A stretch of DNA of 64,000 nt, from NCBI RefSeq assembly GCF_029338175.1, contig NZ_CP119862.1, positions 3,876,839 to 3,940,838 on the forward strand, in the 5' to 3' direction. Within the stretch, counting starts at the first letter, position 1. Every line of letters begins with the position of its first letter. Position numbers and translations under genes: made by a program. A model generated the notes under the pieces. It made no database searches and was not told where the DNA came from. It saw only the letters and a list, made by a program, of their open reading frames with translations. Origin of the DNA: Citrobacter enshiensis (GTDB taxonomy: Bacteria > Pseudomonadota > Gammaproteobacteria > Enterobacterales > Enterobacteriaceae). This document shows positions 13,890-25,134 of this stretch, piece after piece.

Positions 13890-14535
13890 GCCGATGATAT
13901 GGTTGCTGGTGCGTGGAGTATGGGAAACGCTGGCGATGACTTTTGTGTCGGCCTTTTTTGGTTTTGTCATTGGACTGCCAGTAGGTGTGCTGCTGTATGT
14001 CACACGTCCAGGGCAAATTATTGAGAACGCAAAGCTTTACCGTACGCTTTCTGCGCTGGTCAATATTTTCCGTTCCATCCCTTTCATTATCTTATTAGTG
14101 TGGATGATTCCATTCACGAGAATGATTGTTGGCACCTCAATCGGTCTGCAGGCGGCCATTGTACCGCTGACGGTTGGCGCCGCGCCGTTCATCGCACGTA
14201 TGGTAGAAAACGCCCTGCTGGAAATCCCTGCCGGGCTGATTGAAGCCTCGCGTGCAATGGGCGCTACGCCCTTGCAGATCGTGCGTAAAGTGTTACTGCC
14301 TGAAGCGTTACCGGGCCTGGTGAATGCGGCGACGATTACGCTGATTACGCTGGTCGGCTACTCGGCAATGGGCGGTGCAGTCGGCGCAGGTGGCCTTGGG
14401 CAGATTGGCTATCAGTACGGTTATATTGGATACAATGCTACCGTGATGAATACGGTGCTGGTATTACTGGTGGTTCTGGTTTATTTAATTCAGTTATCCG
14501 GCGATCGCATCGTCCGGACTGTCACGCACAAGTAA
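13882..14535 (+). CDS. metI: D/L-methionine ABC transporter permease MetI
   Basis: A 217-residue inner-membrane permease, the usual length. It has about five transmembrane segments, and the EAA loop that docks onto the MetN ATPase reads [24 protein letters not shown] around residues 115-140. Its ATG overlaps the last codons of metN by eight bases, implying translational coupling. Two copies form the channel. The frame is intact although both neighbours are broken. Confidence 0.96.
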   Translation: MSEPMIWLLVRGVWETLAMTFVSAFFGFVIGLPVGVLLYVTRPGQIIENAKLYRTLSALVNIFRSIPFIILLVWMIPFTRMIVGTSIGLQAAIVPLTVGAAPFIARMVENALLEIPAGLIEASRAMGATPLQIVRKVLLPEALPGLVNAATITLITLVGYSAMGGAVGAGGLGQIGYQYGYIGYNATVMNTVLVLLVVLVYLIQLSGDRIVRTVTHK

Positions 14536-14579
14536 CGTTGCACACAACACAAAAAACTCATTAAGAAAAGGAAATAAGC

Positions 14580-15397
14580 ATGGCGTTCAAATTCAAAACC
14601 TTTGCGGCAGTAGGAGCCTTGATCGGATCTCTGGCACTTGTGGGTTGCGGTCAGGATGAAAAAGATCCGAACCACATCAAAGTGGGCGTGATTGTCGGCG
14701 CGGAACAACAAGTAGCTGAAGTGGCCCAGAAAGTGGCAAAAGAAAAATACGGTCTGGATGTTGAGCTGGTCACGTTCAACGACTACGTTCTGCCAAACGA
14801 AGCGCTGAGCAAAGGTGATATCGATGCTAACGCGTTCCAGCATAAACCTTATCTGGATCAGCAGATCAAAGATCGTGGCTACAAACTGGTGGCAGTAGGC
14901 AACACATTCGTTTACCCGATTGCAGGCTACTCCAAAAAAATCAAATCGCTGGATGAGCTGCAGGATGGTTCACAGGTTGCTATCCCAGAATGACCCGACT
15001 AACCTTGGTCGTTCCCTGCTGCTGCTGCAAAAAAGTGGGCTTGATCAAGCTGAAAGAGGGTGTTGGCCTGTTGCCGACGGCGCTGGACGTTACCGAAAAC
15101 CCGAAAAACCTGAAACTGGTTGAGCTGGAAGCGCCACAGCTGCCGCGTTCTCTGGACGATGCACAGATTGCACTGGCAGTGATCAATACGACCTATGCAA
15201 GTCAGATCTACCTGACCCCAGCAAAAGACGGTATCTTTGTTGAAGACAAGGACTCCCCGTACGTTAACCTGGTCGTCACTCGCGAAGATAACAAAGATGC
15301 TGAAAACGTGAAGAAATTCGTTCAGGCTTACCAGTCTGACGAAGTCTACGAAGCAGCAAATAAAGTCTTCAATGGCGGCGCGGTTAAAGGCTGGTAA
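14580..15397 (+). CDS. metQ: Methionine-binding lipoprotein MetQ (two frameshifts)
   Basis: The substrate-binding lipoprotein of the methionine importer, 271 residues when repaired. The signal peptide ends in the lipobox LALVGC (Cys23), followed by an NLPA-family binding domain. A strong ribosome site (AAGGAAA) precedes the ATG. Two extra bases break the frame: a G near 14988 in the codons for AIPNDP and an A in the run at 15029-15034. Removing both restores one continuous frame to GGAVKGW and the TAA. It is the last gene of metNIQ. Confidence 0.93.
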
Positions 15398-15434
15398 TTT
15401 TTAGGCTGTTTGCACAATCTGTAATATTATTCAG

Positions 15435-15460
15435 GACGGGCGAAAGCCCGTCTTGTCATT
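15435..15460 (+). terminator. Terminator after metQ
   Basis: The hairpin GACGGGC/GCCCGTC with a GAAA-type loop is followed by a short T-rich tail, 37 bases after the metQ stop. Confidence 0.7.
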
Positions 15461-15515
15461 TATGCAGGCAACTGATTCAATATCTGACAATTAGATCATT
15501 CATTGAGGAAATATT

Positions 15516-15920
15516 ATGCGTGCTTTACCGATCTGTTTAGTAGCACTCATGCTGAGCGGCTGTTCTATGTTAAGCAGATCCCCTGTTGAACCCGTTCAAA
15601 AGCACCGCAACCCCGCCTAAAGCGGAGCCGGAAAAACCAAAAGCACCGCGCGCGACACCGGTCAGAATTATTACCAATGCTGAAGATTTAGTGGGTAAAC
15701 CGTTCCGCGATCTTGGCGAAGTCAGCGGAGAATCCTGCCAGGCATCAAATCAGGACTCCCCTCCGAGCATTCCAACCGCACGCAAACGCATGCAGATTAA
15801 CGCATCTAAAATGAAAGCTAATGCGGTACTGCAGCACAGCTGCGAAGTCACCAGCGGTACGCCAGGTTGCTACCGTCAGGCGGTTTGTATTGGTTCGGCC
15901 TGAACATTTCGTCTAAATGA
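15516..15920 (+). CDS. rcsF: Outer membrane lipoprotein RcsF, Rcs stress sensor (two frameshifts)
   Basis: RcsF senses outer membrane and peptidoglycan damage and signals through IgaA to the Rcs phosphorelay. The protein starts MRALPICLVALMLSGC, with the lipidated Cys16, then a proline-rich linker and a globular domain with the conserved cysteines that form its disulfides. One extra A in the run at 15598-15601 and one lost base near 15899 break the frame. Corrected, it encodes about 134 residues ending just after CIGSALNI. The stop TGA overlaps the trmO start as ATGA. Confidence 0.9.
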
Positions 15921-16628
15921 GCCATTTTCAGTTCGAGCAAATAGGCGTTATCCGCTCTCCTTATAAAGAAAAGTTCGCTGTTCCGCGCCAGCCGGGTCTG
16001 GTGAAAAGCGCCAACGGCGAACTGCATTTGCTCGCACCTTATAACCAGGCCGATGCTGTTCGCGGCCTGGAAGCGTTTAGCCATTTGTGGGTAATTTTTT
16101 GTCTTTCACCAGACAATGGAAGGTGGATGGCGCCCCACAGTGCGGCCACCTCGCCTGGGCGGCAACGCCAGAATGGGTGTTTTCGCCACGCGTTCCACTT
16201 TTCGTCCGAATCCCATCGGGATGTCGCTGGTCGAGCTAAAAGGAATTCATTGCCAGAAAGACAACGTCATCCTGAGATTAGGCAGTCTGGACCTGGTGGA
16301 CGGGACGCCAGTCATCGACATCAAGCCCTACCTGCCGTTTGCTGAGGCGCTGCCGGATGCCACAGCCAGCTATGCGCAACATGCGCCCATAGCCGAAATG
16401 AAAGGTCAGCTTTACTGCCGAGATTGAGCAGCAACTTCTGTCACACGAAAAGCGTTATCCGCACTTAAAAGCGTTTATTCGTGAAGTGCTGGCGCAGGAT
16501 CCGCGGCCCTGCCTATCGTAAGGGTGAAGAGACGGGCAAAACTTACGCCGTGTGGCTACACGATTTCAAACGTGCGCTGGCGCGTCACTGAAGAGGGTTT
16601 TGAAGTCTTTGCGCTGGAACCACGGTAA
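15917..16628 (+). CDS. trmO: tRNA (adenine(37)-N6)-methyltransferase TrmO (four frameshifts)
   Basis: TrmO methylates N6-threonylcarbamoyladenosine at position 37 of tRNA-Thr using SAM. The N-terminus FQFEQIGVIRSPYKEKF and the family motifs RPPRLGG and GVFATRSTFRPNPIG are clear. Four extra bases are visible: a T in 16095-16100, a G near 16405, a C near 16508 and an A near 16569. With these removed the length is exactly 235 residues, ending VFALEPR. It is translationally coupled to rcsF. Confidence 0.9.
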
Positions 16629-16862
16629 TTTCGCGGCCTTCTCTTTTGACATCCCTTTCTCGCTGGTAAACTAGCCCCTAAATAATTCGAGTTGCAGCAA
16701 GTTAGCGACGCAGTGAATCCCCTGGAGCGTACACCGGTACGTGACTGGGGTGAACGAGGAAAGCCAACGCACATGCAACTTGAAGTATGACGGGTAAATC
16801 ACTTTTTTTGTGTCAGGCTCGCGTTGGAGCCTGTTCGATCGTTCAACTGGAACCGTAACAAC

Positions 16863-18583
16863 ATGCGTACTAGCCAATACCTGCTCTCCACTCTGAAGGA
16901 GACACCTGCCGACGCCGAGGTTATCAGCCACCAGCTGATGCTGCGCGCCGGGATGATCCGCAAGCTGGCCTCCGGGTTATACACCTGGCTGCCGACCGGC
17001 GTGCGCGTCCTGAAAAAAGTCGAAAATATCGTGCGTGAAGAGATGAACAACGCCGGTGCCATCGAGGTGTTAATGCCGGTTGTTCAGCCATCTGAACTGT
17101 GGCAAGAGAGTGGTCGTTGGGAACAGTATGGCCCGGAACTGCTGCGTATTGCAGACCGTGGCGATCGTCCGTTCGTACTCGGTCCGACTCACGAAGAAGT
17201 GATCACCGACCTGATTCGTAACGAACTGAGTTCTTACAAACAGCTGCCGCTGAACTTCTACCAGATCCAGACCAAATTCCGTGACGAAGTTCGCCCGCGT
17301 TTCGGCGTGATGCGTTCTCCGCGAATTCCTGATGAAAGATGCTTACTCTTTCCATACATCTCAGGAATCCCTGCAGGAAACCTACGGACGCCATGTACGC
17401 GGCTTACAGCAAAATCTTCAGCCGTATGGGTCTGGATTTCCGTGCTGTGCAGGCTGACACCGGTTCTATCGGCGGTAGCGCATCCCATGAATTCCAGGTG
17501 CTGGCGCAGAGCGGCGAAGATGATGTGATCTTCTCTGACTCTTCTGACTACGCAGCAAACATCGAATTCGCTGAAGCCGTCGCGCCGAAAGAGCCACGCG
17601 CTGCGGCGACTCAGGAGATGACGCTGGTTGATACGCCGAACGCGAAAACCATCGCTGAACTGGTTGAACAGTTCAATCTGCCGATCGAAAAAACCGTGAA
17701 AACCCTGCTGGTAAAAGCAGTGGAAGGAAGCGCTTACCCGCTGGTTGCGCTGCTGGTTCGTGGCGACCACGAGCTGAACGAAGTAAAAGCAGAAAAACTT
17801 CCGCAGGTTGCCAGCCCGCTGACCTTCGCGACCGAAGAAGAAATTCGTGCCGTGGTGAAAGCAGGTCCGGGTTCTCTCGGTCCGGTGAACATGCCGATTC
17901 CGATGGTTATTGACCGTACCGTGGCTGCGATGAGCGACTTCGGCGCAGGCGCGAACATCGACGGTAAACACTACTTCGGCATCAACTGGGATCGCGACGT
18001 TGCGACCCCGGAAGTCGCGGACATCCGTAACGTGGTCGCTGGCGATCCAAGCCCGGACGGTAAAGGCACGCTGCTGATTAAACGCGGTATCGAAGTCGGC
18101 CACATCTTCCAGTTGGGTACGAAGTACTCTGAAGCAATGAAAGCGGCCGTGCAGGGCGAAGATGGCCGTAACCAGATCCTGACCATGGGTTGCTACGGTA
18201 TCGGGGTCACTCGCGTTGTGGCGGCGGCGATTGAGCAGAATTACGACGATCGCGGCATCGTATGGCCTGACGCCATCGCCCCGTTCCAGGTCGCGATTCT
18301 GCCAATGAACATGCACAAATCCTACCGCGTGCAGGAGCTGGCCGAGAAGCTGTACGCAGAGCTGCGTGCGCAAGGTATCGAAGTGCTGATGGACGACCGT
18401 AAAGAGCGTCCGGGCGTGATGTTCGCCGACATGGAGCTGATTGGTATTCCGCACACCATCGTGCTGGGCGACCGTAACCTCGACAACGACGATATCGAAT
18501 ATAAATATCGTCGTAACGGCGAGAAGCAGCTGATCAAAACCGGTGACATTCTTAACTATCTGGTGAAAGCCATTAAAGGTTAA
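16863..18583 (+). CDS. proS: Prolyl-tRNA synthetase (two frameshifts)
   Basis: Class II aminoacyl-tRNA synthetase that charges tRNA-Pro, 572 residues when repaired. Motif 2 region ([19 protein letters not shown]) and motif 3 ([17 protein letters not shown]) flank the inserted Ala-editing domain (about 224-407) that hydrolyses Ala-tRNA-Pro. Two extra bases break the frame: a C near 17320 inside motif 2 and a G near 17386. The 17339-18583 part alone would lack half the active site. The gene is indispensable, so these are almost certainly errors. A good terminator follows. Confidence 0.95.
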
Positions 18584-18587
18584 GCCA

Positions 18588-18618
18588 TAAAAAAACCCCG
18601 CAAGTGCGGGGTTTTTTC
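18588..18618 (+). terminator. Terminator after proS (possibly bidirectional)
   Basis: The stem ACCCCGC/GCGGGGT with an AAGT loop is flanked by A-run and T-run, between the convergent proS and nlpE genes. Confidence 0.9.
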
Positions 18619-18644
18619 TATCGTTATTAGCAAGGGGTCACGCG

Positions 18645-19349
18645 TTATTTACTGCCGCAATCCTGACCAGGAATAAATTTCATCGCTTTATCCGCCATCA
18701 GTGTTTTTACCTTCTCACCCGTATCCGGATTGGCTTCCAGCGTAAAGTGACCTTCAACCGTCAGTAGAACGGGTTTGCCCGTTTCCCCACGCGCCGATAA
18801 ATAGTCTCGTTCCAGTTGGGCATTATTCGCTACCGGCATCCGTTTTCCGGTTGCACAATCGGTAAAGGTCGCCGCGTCAGCCATATAGAAATACATGCCG
18901 CGCATGGGCATTGGCGTTACCGGCAGACTGGCAGACACAAACTCAAGCGTGTAGTTGAACTGCGACTCAATCGGATTACCTTCACGATCGAGCATCTCCA
19001 AGGCATCGCCTTTCGCGCGATAGTAAGACTTCTCGCCTTTACTGTCCGTCAGCACCAGCTTATCAGCGGTACGTGCCCATGTGCCGTATGAAGCAAATGA
19101 TGACGGCTCTTTACGCACGCCCTGATAGCGTTCGTTCATCACCCATGTTCCGTCTTTTTCAAGAAACAGAGACGTTTCAATACCTTCGCAATCCGCGCAG
19201 GGCAATACACCGCGCCAGCTTTGCTGCATTGGTTTTAATTCTGCTGCCTGTGCGGGCTGTAACGCCTCCACGTCGTGACGATTATTACACCCCATTAATG
19301 AAAAGAGTGTACAGGCTGCCACGACGGACAAAATCGCTGTTTTCACCAT
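18645..19349 (-). CDS. nlpE: Outer membrane lipoprotein NlpE (CutF), Cpx pathway activator
   Basis: A 234-residue lipoprotein that activates the Cpx response on surface contact or lipoprotein stress. The start at 19349 gives MVKTAILSVVAAC with the lipobox SLMGC (Cys21); an upstream in-frame start would add 12 residues ahead of the signal. The N-terminal barrel contains the CxxC motif (LPCADC), and later cysteines (FTDCATG and QDCGSK) can form the second disulfide. The sequence diverges from E. coli at both ends. The frame is intact. Confidence 0.92.
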   Translation of the reverse strand: MVKTAILSVVAACTLFSLMGCNNRHDVEALQPAQAAELKPMQQSWRGVLPCADCEGIETSLFLEKDGTWVMNERYQGVRKEPSSFASYGTWARTADKLVLTDSKGEKSYYRAKGDALEMLDREGNPIESQFNYTLEFVSASLPVTPMPMRGMYFYMADAATFTDCATGKRMPVANNAQLERDYLSARGETGKPVLLTVEGHFTLEANPDTGEKVKTLMADKAMKFIPGQDCGSK

Positions 19350-19381
19350 GAATTCCTTATAAAAATTTTCAATCTCGCTCG

Positions 19382-19807
19382 TCAATCCTGAGAATGGCGA
19401 ACTTTACCGCGTAGCGCTTTCACTGAAGACTTTTGCGCCTTCGACGACAACCGACGCTCCTTTGCAGCGCGCCCAGGGTCGCGTCGCCCAGACGGCTTTT
19501 CTGTACTGCGGTTAATTCTTTTATGACCGCCACTAACCGGGCAATTGCGGCTTCCCGATTTAGCTCCTGGCTGCGGTATTCCTGCGCCTTGATAATAATG
19601 ACACCCTCCTGACTAATCAGATGGTGACTGGCGCTTAAACAGGCGTTCCTTATAATACTCTGGCAGCCCGGAGGCCCGAATGTCAAAACGCAAATGGATA
19701 GCCGTCGACGTCTTATTAACGTGCTGCCCACCCGCTCCCTGAGCACGAATCGCCGTGATCTCCAGCTCATTGTCGGGAATAGAGACGTTTCGGGAGATAA
19801 CGATCAT
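19382..19807 (-). CDS. arfB: Alternative ribosome-rescue factor ArfB (three frameshifts)
   Basis: ArfB (YaeJ) hydrolyses peptidyl-tRNA on stalled ribosomes when tmRNA is lacking. The N-terminal domain has the catalytic GGQ in [15 protein letters not shown]; the basic C-terminal tail that enters the empty mRNA channel follows. The start is [11 protein letters not shown] at 19807. Three extra bases, near 19638, 19490 and 19471, break the frame; corrected, the length is 140 residues, as in E. coli. Its start overlaps the end of yaeQ by four bases. Confidence 0.9.
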
Positions 19808-20349
19808 GAAGCCTGTTGCCACGCAGTCAGATGAATTTCCAGATTATTCTGAGCATCCGACAGCCAGATAGCACCATCTTGTATGGTCGCCTGCAATGTC
19901 ATGGTACGACCGGCAAAATCGCTCAGTTGCGCTAGCTGTTCATCATCCAGATACCACACGGACAAGTTAGAGAACTGCGCGCACTTACTCTGGTTTTGTT
20001 GCCACCAGATTTGTGCAGCGCGGCTATTGTAAGTAAACAGCGCGACCTCTGCGGCCTGAGTACAGGCTTTCTTGACACGGCGCTCATCGGGGAGTCCAAG
20101 CTCAATCCACAGATCAACACCGAGGTGATCGTTACGCAGCCACGCTTCAGGCTCATCTTCCGCACTCAGGCCGCGCGTAAACTGTAGCCGTTCGTCGGCA
20201 TATTTAATCCACGCCAACAAGCGCAGCATCATGCGCTCCTGCGTTTCAGAGGGGTGACGCGCCAGCGTTAATGTCGCATCAAGGAACTGGTTGCGATCCA
20301 GGTCCGCCACATTGACAACAGCTTTATAAATTGTCGCTTTAAGCGCCAT
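19804..20349 (-). CDS. yaeQ: YaeQ family protein
   Basis: A 181-residue protein of the YaeQ family, with a fold related to PD-(D/E)xK nucleases and no firmly established function. Family features visible are [19 protein letters not shown] at the start and the conserved segment [17 protein letters not shown] near the middle. It was proposed to compensate for RfaH loss when overexpressed, an old and uncertain report. It precedes arfB with a four-base overlap, so the two are likely co-transcribed. The frame is intact. Confidence 0.92.
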   Translation of the reverse strand: MALKATIYKAVVNVADLDRNQFLDATLTLARHPSETQERMMLRLLAWIKYADERLQFTRGLSAEDEPEAWLRNDHLGVDLWIELGLPDERRVKKACTQAAEVALFTYNSRAAQIWWQQNQSKCAQFSNLSVWYLDDEQLAQLSDFAGRTMTLQATIQDGAIWLSDAQNNLEIHLTAWQQAS

Positions 20350-20548
20350 GAGAGAGCTCCTTTCGAATCAGGCGCACATTGTAACGAAATCGGCGCCAAA
20401 AGGCTGTTAACGGATGCCTTATGTCTCCGCTATCAAGACGCTGATATTGCTTGAATGAGTATGGTATAGTCACCTTGCTAAACAGAGTTTATCTTCGTAG
20501 GCTTAGACTTGCATCCACGGTTAAGTCAGAATGCTGACAGGAGGGCAT

Positions 20549-20749
20549 GTGGAAAAATATTGTGAGTTAATACGCAAGCGGTACGCGGAAATCGCCAGCG
20601 GAGACTTAGGGTATATCCCGGATGCGCTGGGTTGCGTATTAAAAGTGCTTAATGAAGTGGCGGAAGACAGCGCCATTTCAGAGTCGGTCAGGGAAAAGGC
20701 GGCCTATGCTGCCGCGAACTTACTGGTGAGCGATTATGTCAATGAATGA
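20549..20749 (+). CDS. yaeP: Small conserved protein YaeP (UPF0253)
   Basis: A 66-residue protein of unknown function. The GTG at 20549 is chosen as start because CAGGAGG lies just upstream and the family begins [20 protein letters not shown]. It is paired with rof, whose start lies inside its last codons. The pair is conserved across enterobacteria. Confidence 0.88.
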   Translation: MEKYCELIRKRYAEIASGDLGYIPDALGCVLKVLNEVAEDSAISESVREKAAYAAANLLVSDYVNE

Positions 20750-20996
20750 AACATATCAACCCATCAATTGCGATGACTACGACAATCTCGAGCTCGCCTG
20801 CCAGCATCATTTAATACTGACGCTGACGCTGAAAGATGGCGAAGTTCTGCAGGCAAAAGCCAACGATCTGGTCTCTCGTAAAAATGTGGAATACCTGGTT
20901 GCAGATGTCTCAGGCGAAACGCGTGAGCTACGTCTCGACAAAATTTCCAGCTTCAGCCACCCACAAATTGGAACCGTGGTGGTCAGCGAATCCTGA
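20736..20996 (+). CDS. rof: Rho-binding antiterminator Rof (YaeO)
   Basis: An 86-residue Sm-like protein that binds the N-terminal RNA-binding domain of Rho and inhibits termination. Key features are [16 protein letters not shown] and [12 protein letters not shown]. The ATG at 20736 has GGTGAG five bases upstream; a second ATG at 20742 would give 84 residues and is the alternative start. It overlaps yaeP by 14 bases, so translation is probably coupled. Confidence 0.93.
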   Translation: MSMNETYQPINCDDYDNLELACQHHLILTLTLKDGEVLQAKANDLVSRKNVEYLVADVSGETRELRLDKISSFSHPQIGTVVVSES

Positions 20997-21002
20997 ATAT
21001 GT

Positions 21003-21085
21003 GTTGCCGGATGGCGGTGCAAGCACCTTATCCGGCCTACTCTCCATGCGATATGTAGGCCTGATAAGCGCAGCGTCATCAGGCA
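21003..21085. repeat. BIME: two inverted REP sequences between rof and tilS
   Basis: A REP unit (GCCGGATGGCGGTGC...CCTTATCCGGCCTAC) is followed by an inverted unit (GTAGGCCTGATAAGCG...GTCATCAGGCA). Such palindromic elements lie at 3' ends of genes, can stabilise mRNA, and bind DNA gyrase, IHF or Pol I. The genes here are convergent. Confidence 0.9.
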
Positions 21086-21087
21086 TT

Positions 21088-22384
21088 TCAGATGCTCTTA
21101 TTCCACACCAATTTCACCCCCGATTCACCCTCTGCAAACCCCTCACGCGTCACAAATACTCCAGCAGCCGCAATCAGCATTTCGCCGTAAAACAGCATCG
21201 GCGTTGTATCCCGTCGCCAGGAGGGAACGCCCAGCTCCTGCCAGATTTTCTTCAACTTGCGTCCACCGTTGCGTCCCACAATGTGCAGCAGGCCCGGGGC
21301 TTTGAAGCGCACAGTAACCGCCTCACCAGCGTGCGGTGCGCGGAGATCGCCGCCAGGGAGCAACGCTATACTCCCCAGCCCGGCGGGTAATTCCAGCGGC
21401 GTTTGCCACGACAACCAGCTCAGAACCGTATCACTTTGCCCTGCAATGGATTTAACCCACCACAGTTGTGACTGGTAACGACGGATTTCATACTCGCCAA
21501 AACGCAAACACGGGGACGCATCCTCACGCGCCAGCGCCGCTTCCTGCCAGATTCGCTCCAGCCCGTCACGCGAGGGCATCGGCGCCATTCTGCCCCGCCA
21601 GCCAACGACGTAATATTGCAGCTCGTCGGGCATCGCTCATCGCCATGAGCGGTTCCAGTTGTAGCGAGCCCTGCGGCGTGGTGCAGTCAGCGACCTCGTC
21701 AGCTAACAACTCATCCAGCAGGCTCTCCTGCTCAGCGCACAATGCCGCGCTACGGGCTGTCGCCCCGGCAAAGTGCGGCCAGCGTTGTTGCAGGAGCGGA
21801 ATGATGCGCAGCCGTAAAAAATTACGATCGTAGGCATCATCCTGATTGCTTTCATCTTCAATCCAGCGCAGCTCATGCGCTTGCGCCCACTGTTCAAGCG
21901 CGCCACGCGTTTCCATCAGCAGCGGACGAATAAGAGACGAACCAGCAAACGACGAACGTTCCCCCATCGACGAAAGACCTGCCGGGCCGCTGCCGCGTTT
22001 AAGCGCCAGCAGAAAGGTTTCGCACTGGTCGTCGAGGTGTTGGGCGGTCACCAGCACTTCACCGGGCAGTAATGTCCGGGCAAAAGCGTCATATCGCGCG
22101 CGGCGAGCCTGCGCCTCAATCCCTAGCCCTTCATCCTGAAGCTGGACGCGTTCAACCACCAGCGGCACCTGCCATTGCTGGCAAACTGCTTCACAGTGTG
22201 CCACCCAGCTGTCGGCATGGGGACTGAGTCCATGATGAACATGAATCGCGCGCAGAGTGAGACCTGGGCTCTGTTGCCGCCACTGCACCAGTTGATGCAG
22301 AAGCACTGTGGAATCCAGACCACCGCTAAAAGCCACCAGAATCTGGCGGCAGGTCAGGAGTGAAGTGTTCAGGGTGAGTGTCAT
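21088..22384 (-). CDS. tilS: tRNA(Ile)-lysidine synthetase (one frameshift)
   Basis: TilS converts C34 of tRNA-Ile(CAU) to lysidine so that AUA codons are read as isoleucine. The N-terminal ATP-pyrophosphatase domain has the PP-loop [12 protein letters not shown] near residue 18; the tRNA-binding TilS C-terminal domain includes [21 protein letters not shown]. The frame breaks at about 21585 by one extra base after LAGQN. Removing it restores about 432 residues. The start at 22384 is preferred over a Met one codon upstream. The gene is essential, so this is probably an error. Confidence 0.93.
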
Positions 22385-22448
22385 CATGATGCTTACTTAC
22401 TGTGGCGTTGCCCGGCACGTTACCGGGCAGAAGCCGTAATGACAAGTC

Positions 22449-22838
22449 TTACTGCTCGTACAACTCAAGCGGCAACCCGTCAGGATCATTAAAAAAGGTA
22501 AAACGTTTGTGGGTAAACGGATCAATACGCACTGGCTCGCATTTCACGCCGTTTTCCTCCAGATGCGCAATGGCTTTTTCCACATCATCCACGCTAAAGG
22601 CAAGATGACGCAAGCCACAGGCTTCTGGTCGACTGGGGCGCGCTGGCGGGAAGGGAAACGAAAACAGTTCAATGACATACTGCCCGTTTAACGCCAGGTC
22701 ACCTTTCCAGGAGTCTCGCTCCTCTCTGTACGCTTCGCTCATCAGCGTAAATCCCAGCACATCGCAATAAAATGCCTTACTGGCGGCATAGTTTGTCGCG
22801 ATAATCGCAATATGGTGAACCTGTTTTAATCCCAGCAT
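22449..22838 (-). CDS. yaeR: Glyoxalase/VOC family protein YaeR
   Basis: A 129-residue protein of the vicinal oxygen chelate family, distantly related to glyoxalase I and fosfomycin-resistance enzymes. It starts LKQVHHIAIIATNYAASKAFY; the His of VHHIAI, the Glu of YVIELF and the final Glu of PLELYEQ are in the positions of metal ligands. Its substrate is unknown. The ATG at 22838 follows AAAGGAGACGCT, a strong ribosome site, and is preferred over an upstream start. It sits downstream of ldcC on the same strand. The frame is intact. Confidence 0.88.
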   Translation of the reverse strand: MLGLKQVHHIAIIATNYAASKAFYCDVLGFTLMSEAYREERDSWKGDLALNGQYVIELFSFPFPPARPSRPEACGLRHLAFSVDDVEKAIAHLEENGVKCEPVRIDPFTHKRFTFFNDPDGLPLELYEQ

Positions 22839-22899
22839 AGCGTCTCCTTTAGGCATGTTATCAGCACGTTACCCGTCAAACACCGGCGAAAGCAAGCGG

Positions 22900-25036
22900 T
22901 TAGACCGTTTTTAGGACTCTCACACGGTATACCCCATCGTCATCCTGCTTCGCACCATGAATATCCGTTTCGAACCCAGGATAATGATGGCCGATTGAAC
23001 ACAGCATGAACAGAAAATCGAGCACTGCCCGGCTCTCTTCAGTGATCATTTCCCCCGGCATCAGGAGCGGTACTCCCGGTGATAAGGCAACACCATATTG
23101 GCCGAAATTCGCCCCACCAGTTGATCAATCGCGATAGTTTCGACTTCACCTTTGATTTGCCGCTGCCAGGCTTCGTGAGGCGTCATTTTCACTTCAGGCA
23201 ATGTATCGAACGCCCGCAGCATCAGGCCAGAAAGATCGTGCTGACGGATCAGGGTATGGATCCCCTGAGCCAGATCCTGAATCCGCATATTTCGATAAAA
23301 ATCGGGATCTTCCGCGTACAGATCCGGCAGCATATTTTTAACGCGAAGGTTAAGATCATAGGAGCGCTTGAACTCCGTCAGACCACGCAGCAATCCCATC
23401 GCCCGCGTTTTATCGATACCGATGCTAAACAAGAACAACAGGTTATACGGTCCTGTTTTCTCAACGACCACACCGCGTTCATCAAGGAATTTCGCCACCA
23501 GCGCCGCCGGTATCCCTTCCTCGCTCATGGTGCCCTGCTCATCCATCCCCGGCGTCAGGATCGTGACTTTGACCGGGTCGAGAAACATGTGATCGCTATC
23601 GGCATCGGAAAATCCATGCCACGCTTCCCCTGGCGCGACGGGCCAGCACTGCGCGTCATCAACTTCTTCCGGCTGCCAGATATCAAAGAACCAGCTATCC
23701 GATTCTTCCCGTAGTCGCTGCACCTCTTTACGGAAATGGAGCGCGCGTTCCACAGAACGGTTGATTAACCGCTTGCCCGGGTTTCCGCGCAGCATTGCCG
23801 CCGCCGTCTCGATGGATGCCACAATGGGATAGCTGGGTGACGTTGAGGTGTGCATCATAAACGCTTCATTAAAGGTGTCCTCATCGTACTCACCTTTAAT
23901 ATGGATGAGGGATGCCTGAGATAAGGCCGCTAACATCTTGTGCGTAGATTGCGTTTCGAAAATCACTTTCCCTGGTACCCGCTCACCGCTCATTCCGCTT
24001 TTACCCTGATAGATCGGATGAAAATGGGTGTACGGTACCCAGGCAGAGTCAAAATGAATCGAAGGCACCTCCAGCGTTTGCTTAATCCAGTTAGTGTTAT
24101 ACAGCAAGCCGTCGTAGGTCGAGTTGGTAATGACCGCATGCACCGGCCACTGCGCCCGTGCCGTTTCGGCACTTTGCGTTCAATGTTCGTACGGGTGAAC
24201 TCTCGTCGGGGATCCCCACCGAGGATGCCGAGCGCATTTCGCGTAGGTTTCAACCAAATGGGGACCACATCGCTCATCATCAGCAAGTGAGCGAGGGATT
24301 TATGGCAGTTGCGATCGATAAGCAGCGTACTGCCTGCCGGAGCCGCATACATCCCGACAATTTTATTCGATGTCGAGGTTCCGTTCGTCACCATGTAACT
24401 CTGTTCTGCCCCAAATGTGCGGGCAATATATTCTTCAGCTTCCAGATGTGGGCCCGTATGATCCAGCAAAGATCCTAACTCGGTAACAGAGATAGAGACG
24501 TCGGCTTTCAGCGTATTGCCGCCGAAGAAATCATAGAACAGGCAGCCTACAGGACTCTTTTGGTATGCCGTCCCCGCCATATGGCCTGGCGTACAGAAGG
24601 TGTACTTCCCCTCTTTCACATACGTAAACAGCGCTCGGGTAAACGGCGGCGTAATGTTTTCCAGGTATTCGTTAGTGTACTGGCGAATGCGCGTTGCGAT
24701 ATCGTCGGACTGACCAAGCGCATACTCAAAAAACCACAGCGCCATACGCATATCCTGCGCACTCACATCCATGGTCGAGTGCGTATTAATAAACGCGTAA
24801 AGGGGAAGATATTCGTTCAGTTGATTTATATCGCTACACAGATCGAGGCTGTACTCATCCCAGTCAAAAATTACGCCGCAGATCCGTGGGTTGTGTTCGA
24901 TAAACTTGAGCAGGTCAACGCTATTTTGTGGCCAGATAATCTGGAACCCCAGTGATTGCAGGGAGTGTTCAAGTTCCTTGATCGGCTCGTCTTTATAAAA
25001 AACCCCGTGCGGTCCCATTATGGCAATGATATTCAT
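22900..25036 (-). CDS. ldcC: Constitutive lysine decarboxylase LdcC (two frameshifts)
   Basis: A PLP-dependent fold-type I decarboxylase that converts lysine to cadaverine and CO2 with proton consumption; it is the constitutive counterpart of acid-induced CadA. The N-terminal wing domain (residues 1-130), the PLP-binding lysine in ETQSTHKMLAALSQ and the C-terminal domain are present. One base is lost near 24170 (in the codons after NIERKV) and one near 23080 (in LPYPPGVP). Restored, the length is 712 residues plus stop. The 23061-24143 part retains the active-site lysine. Confidence 0.94.
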
Positions 25037-25088
25037 GCGTTCCTCCTGGAAAATCCTTAGCTAATCATAGCCTGGTCAAACCGCAGGT

Positions 25089-25118
25089 AAAAAAAGGGCC
25101 ACAGAAAGTGGCCCTTTT
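25089..25118 (-). terminator. Terminator downstream of accA
   Basis: On the minus strand the stem GGGCCAC/GTGGCCC with a short loop is followed by TTTTTTTAC. It separates accA from ldcC. Confidence 0.85.
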
Positions 25119-25134
25119 CCAGAAAAGTAGCGAG

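Noticed and set aside
17258-18454. A 398-codon open frame antisense to proS
   Set aside because: It is the shadow of proS codon use, with histidine- and arginine-rich composition and no ribosome site or homology that I recognise.
21003-21085. Possible CRISPR-like or novel repeat element
   Set aside because: The units match the well-known REP/BIME palindromes, occur as inverted pairs at gene ends, and have no spacer array.
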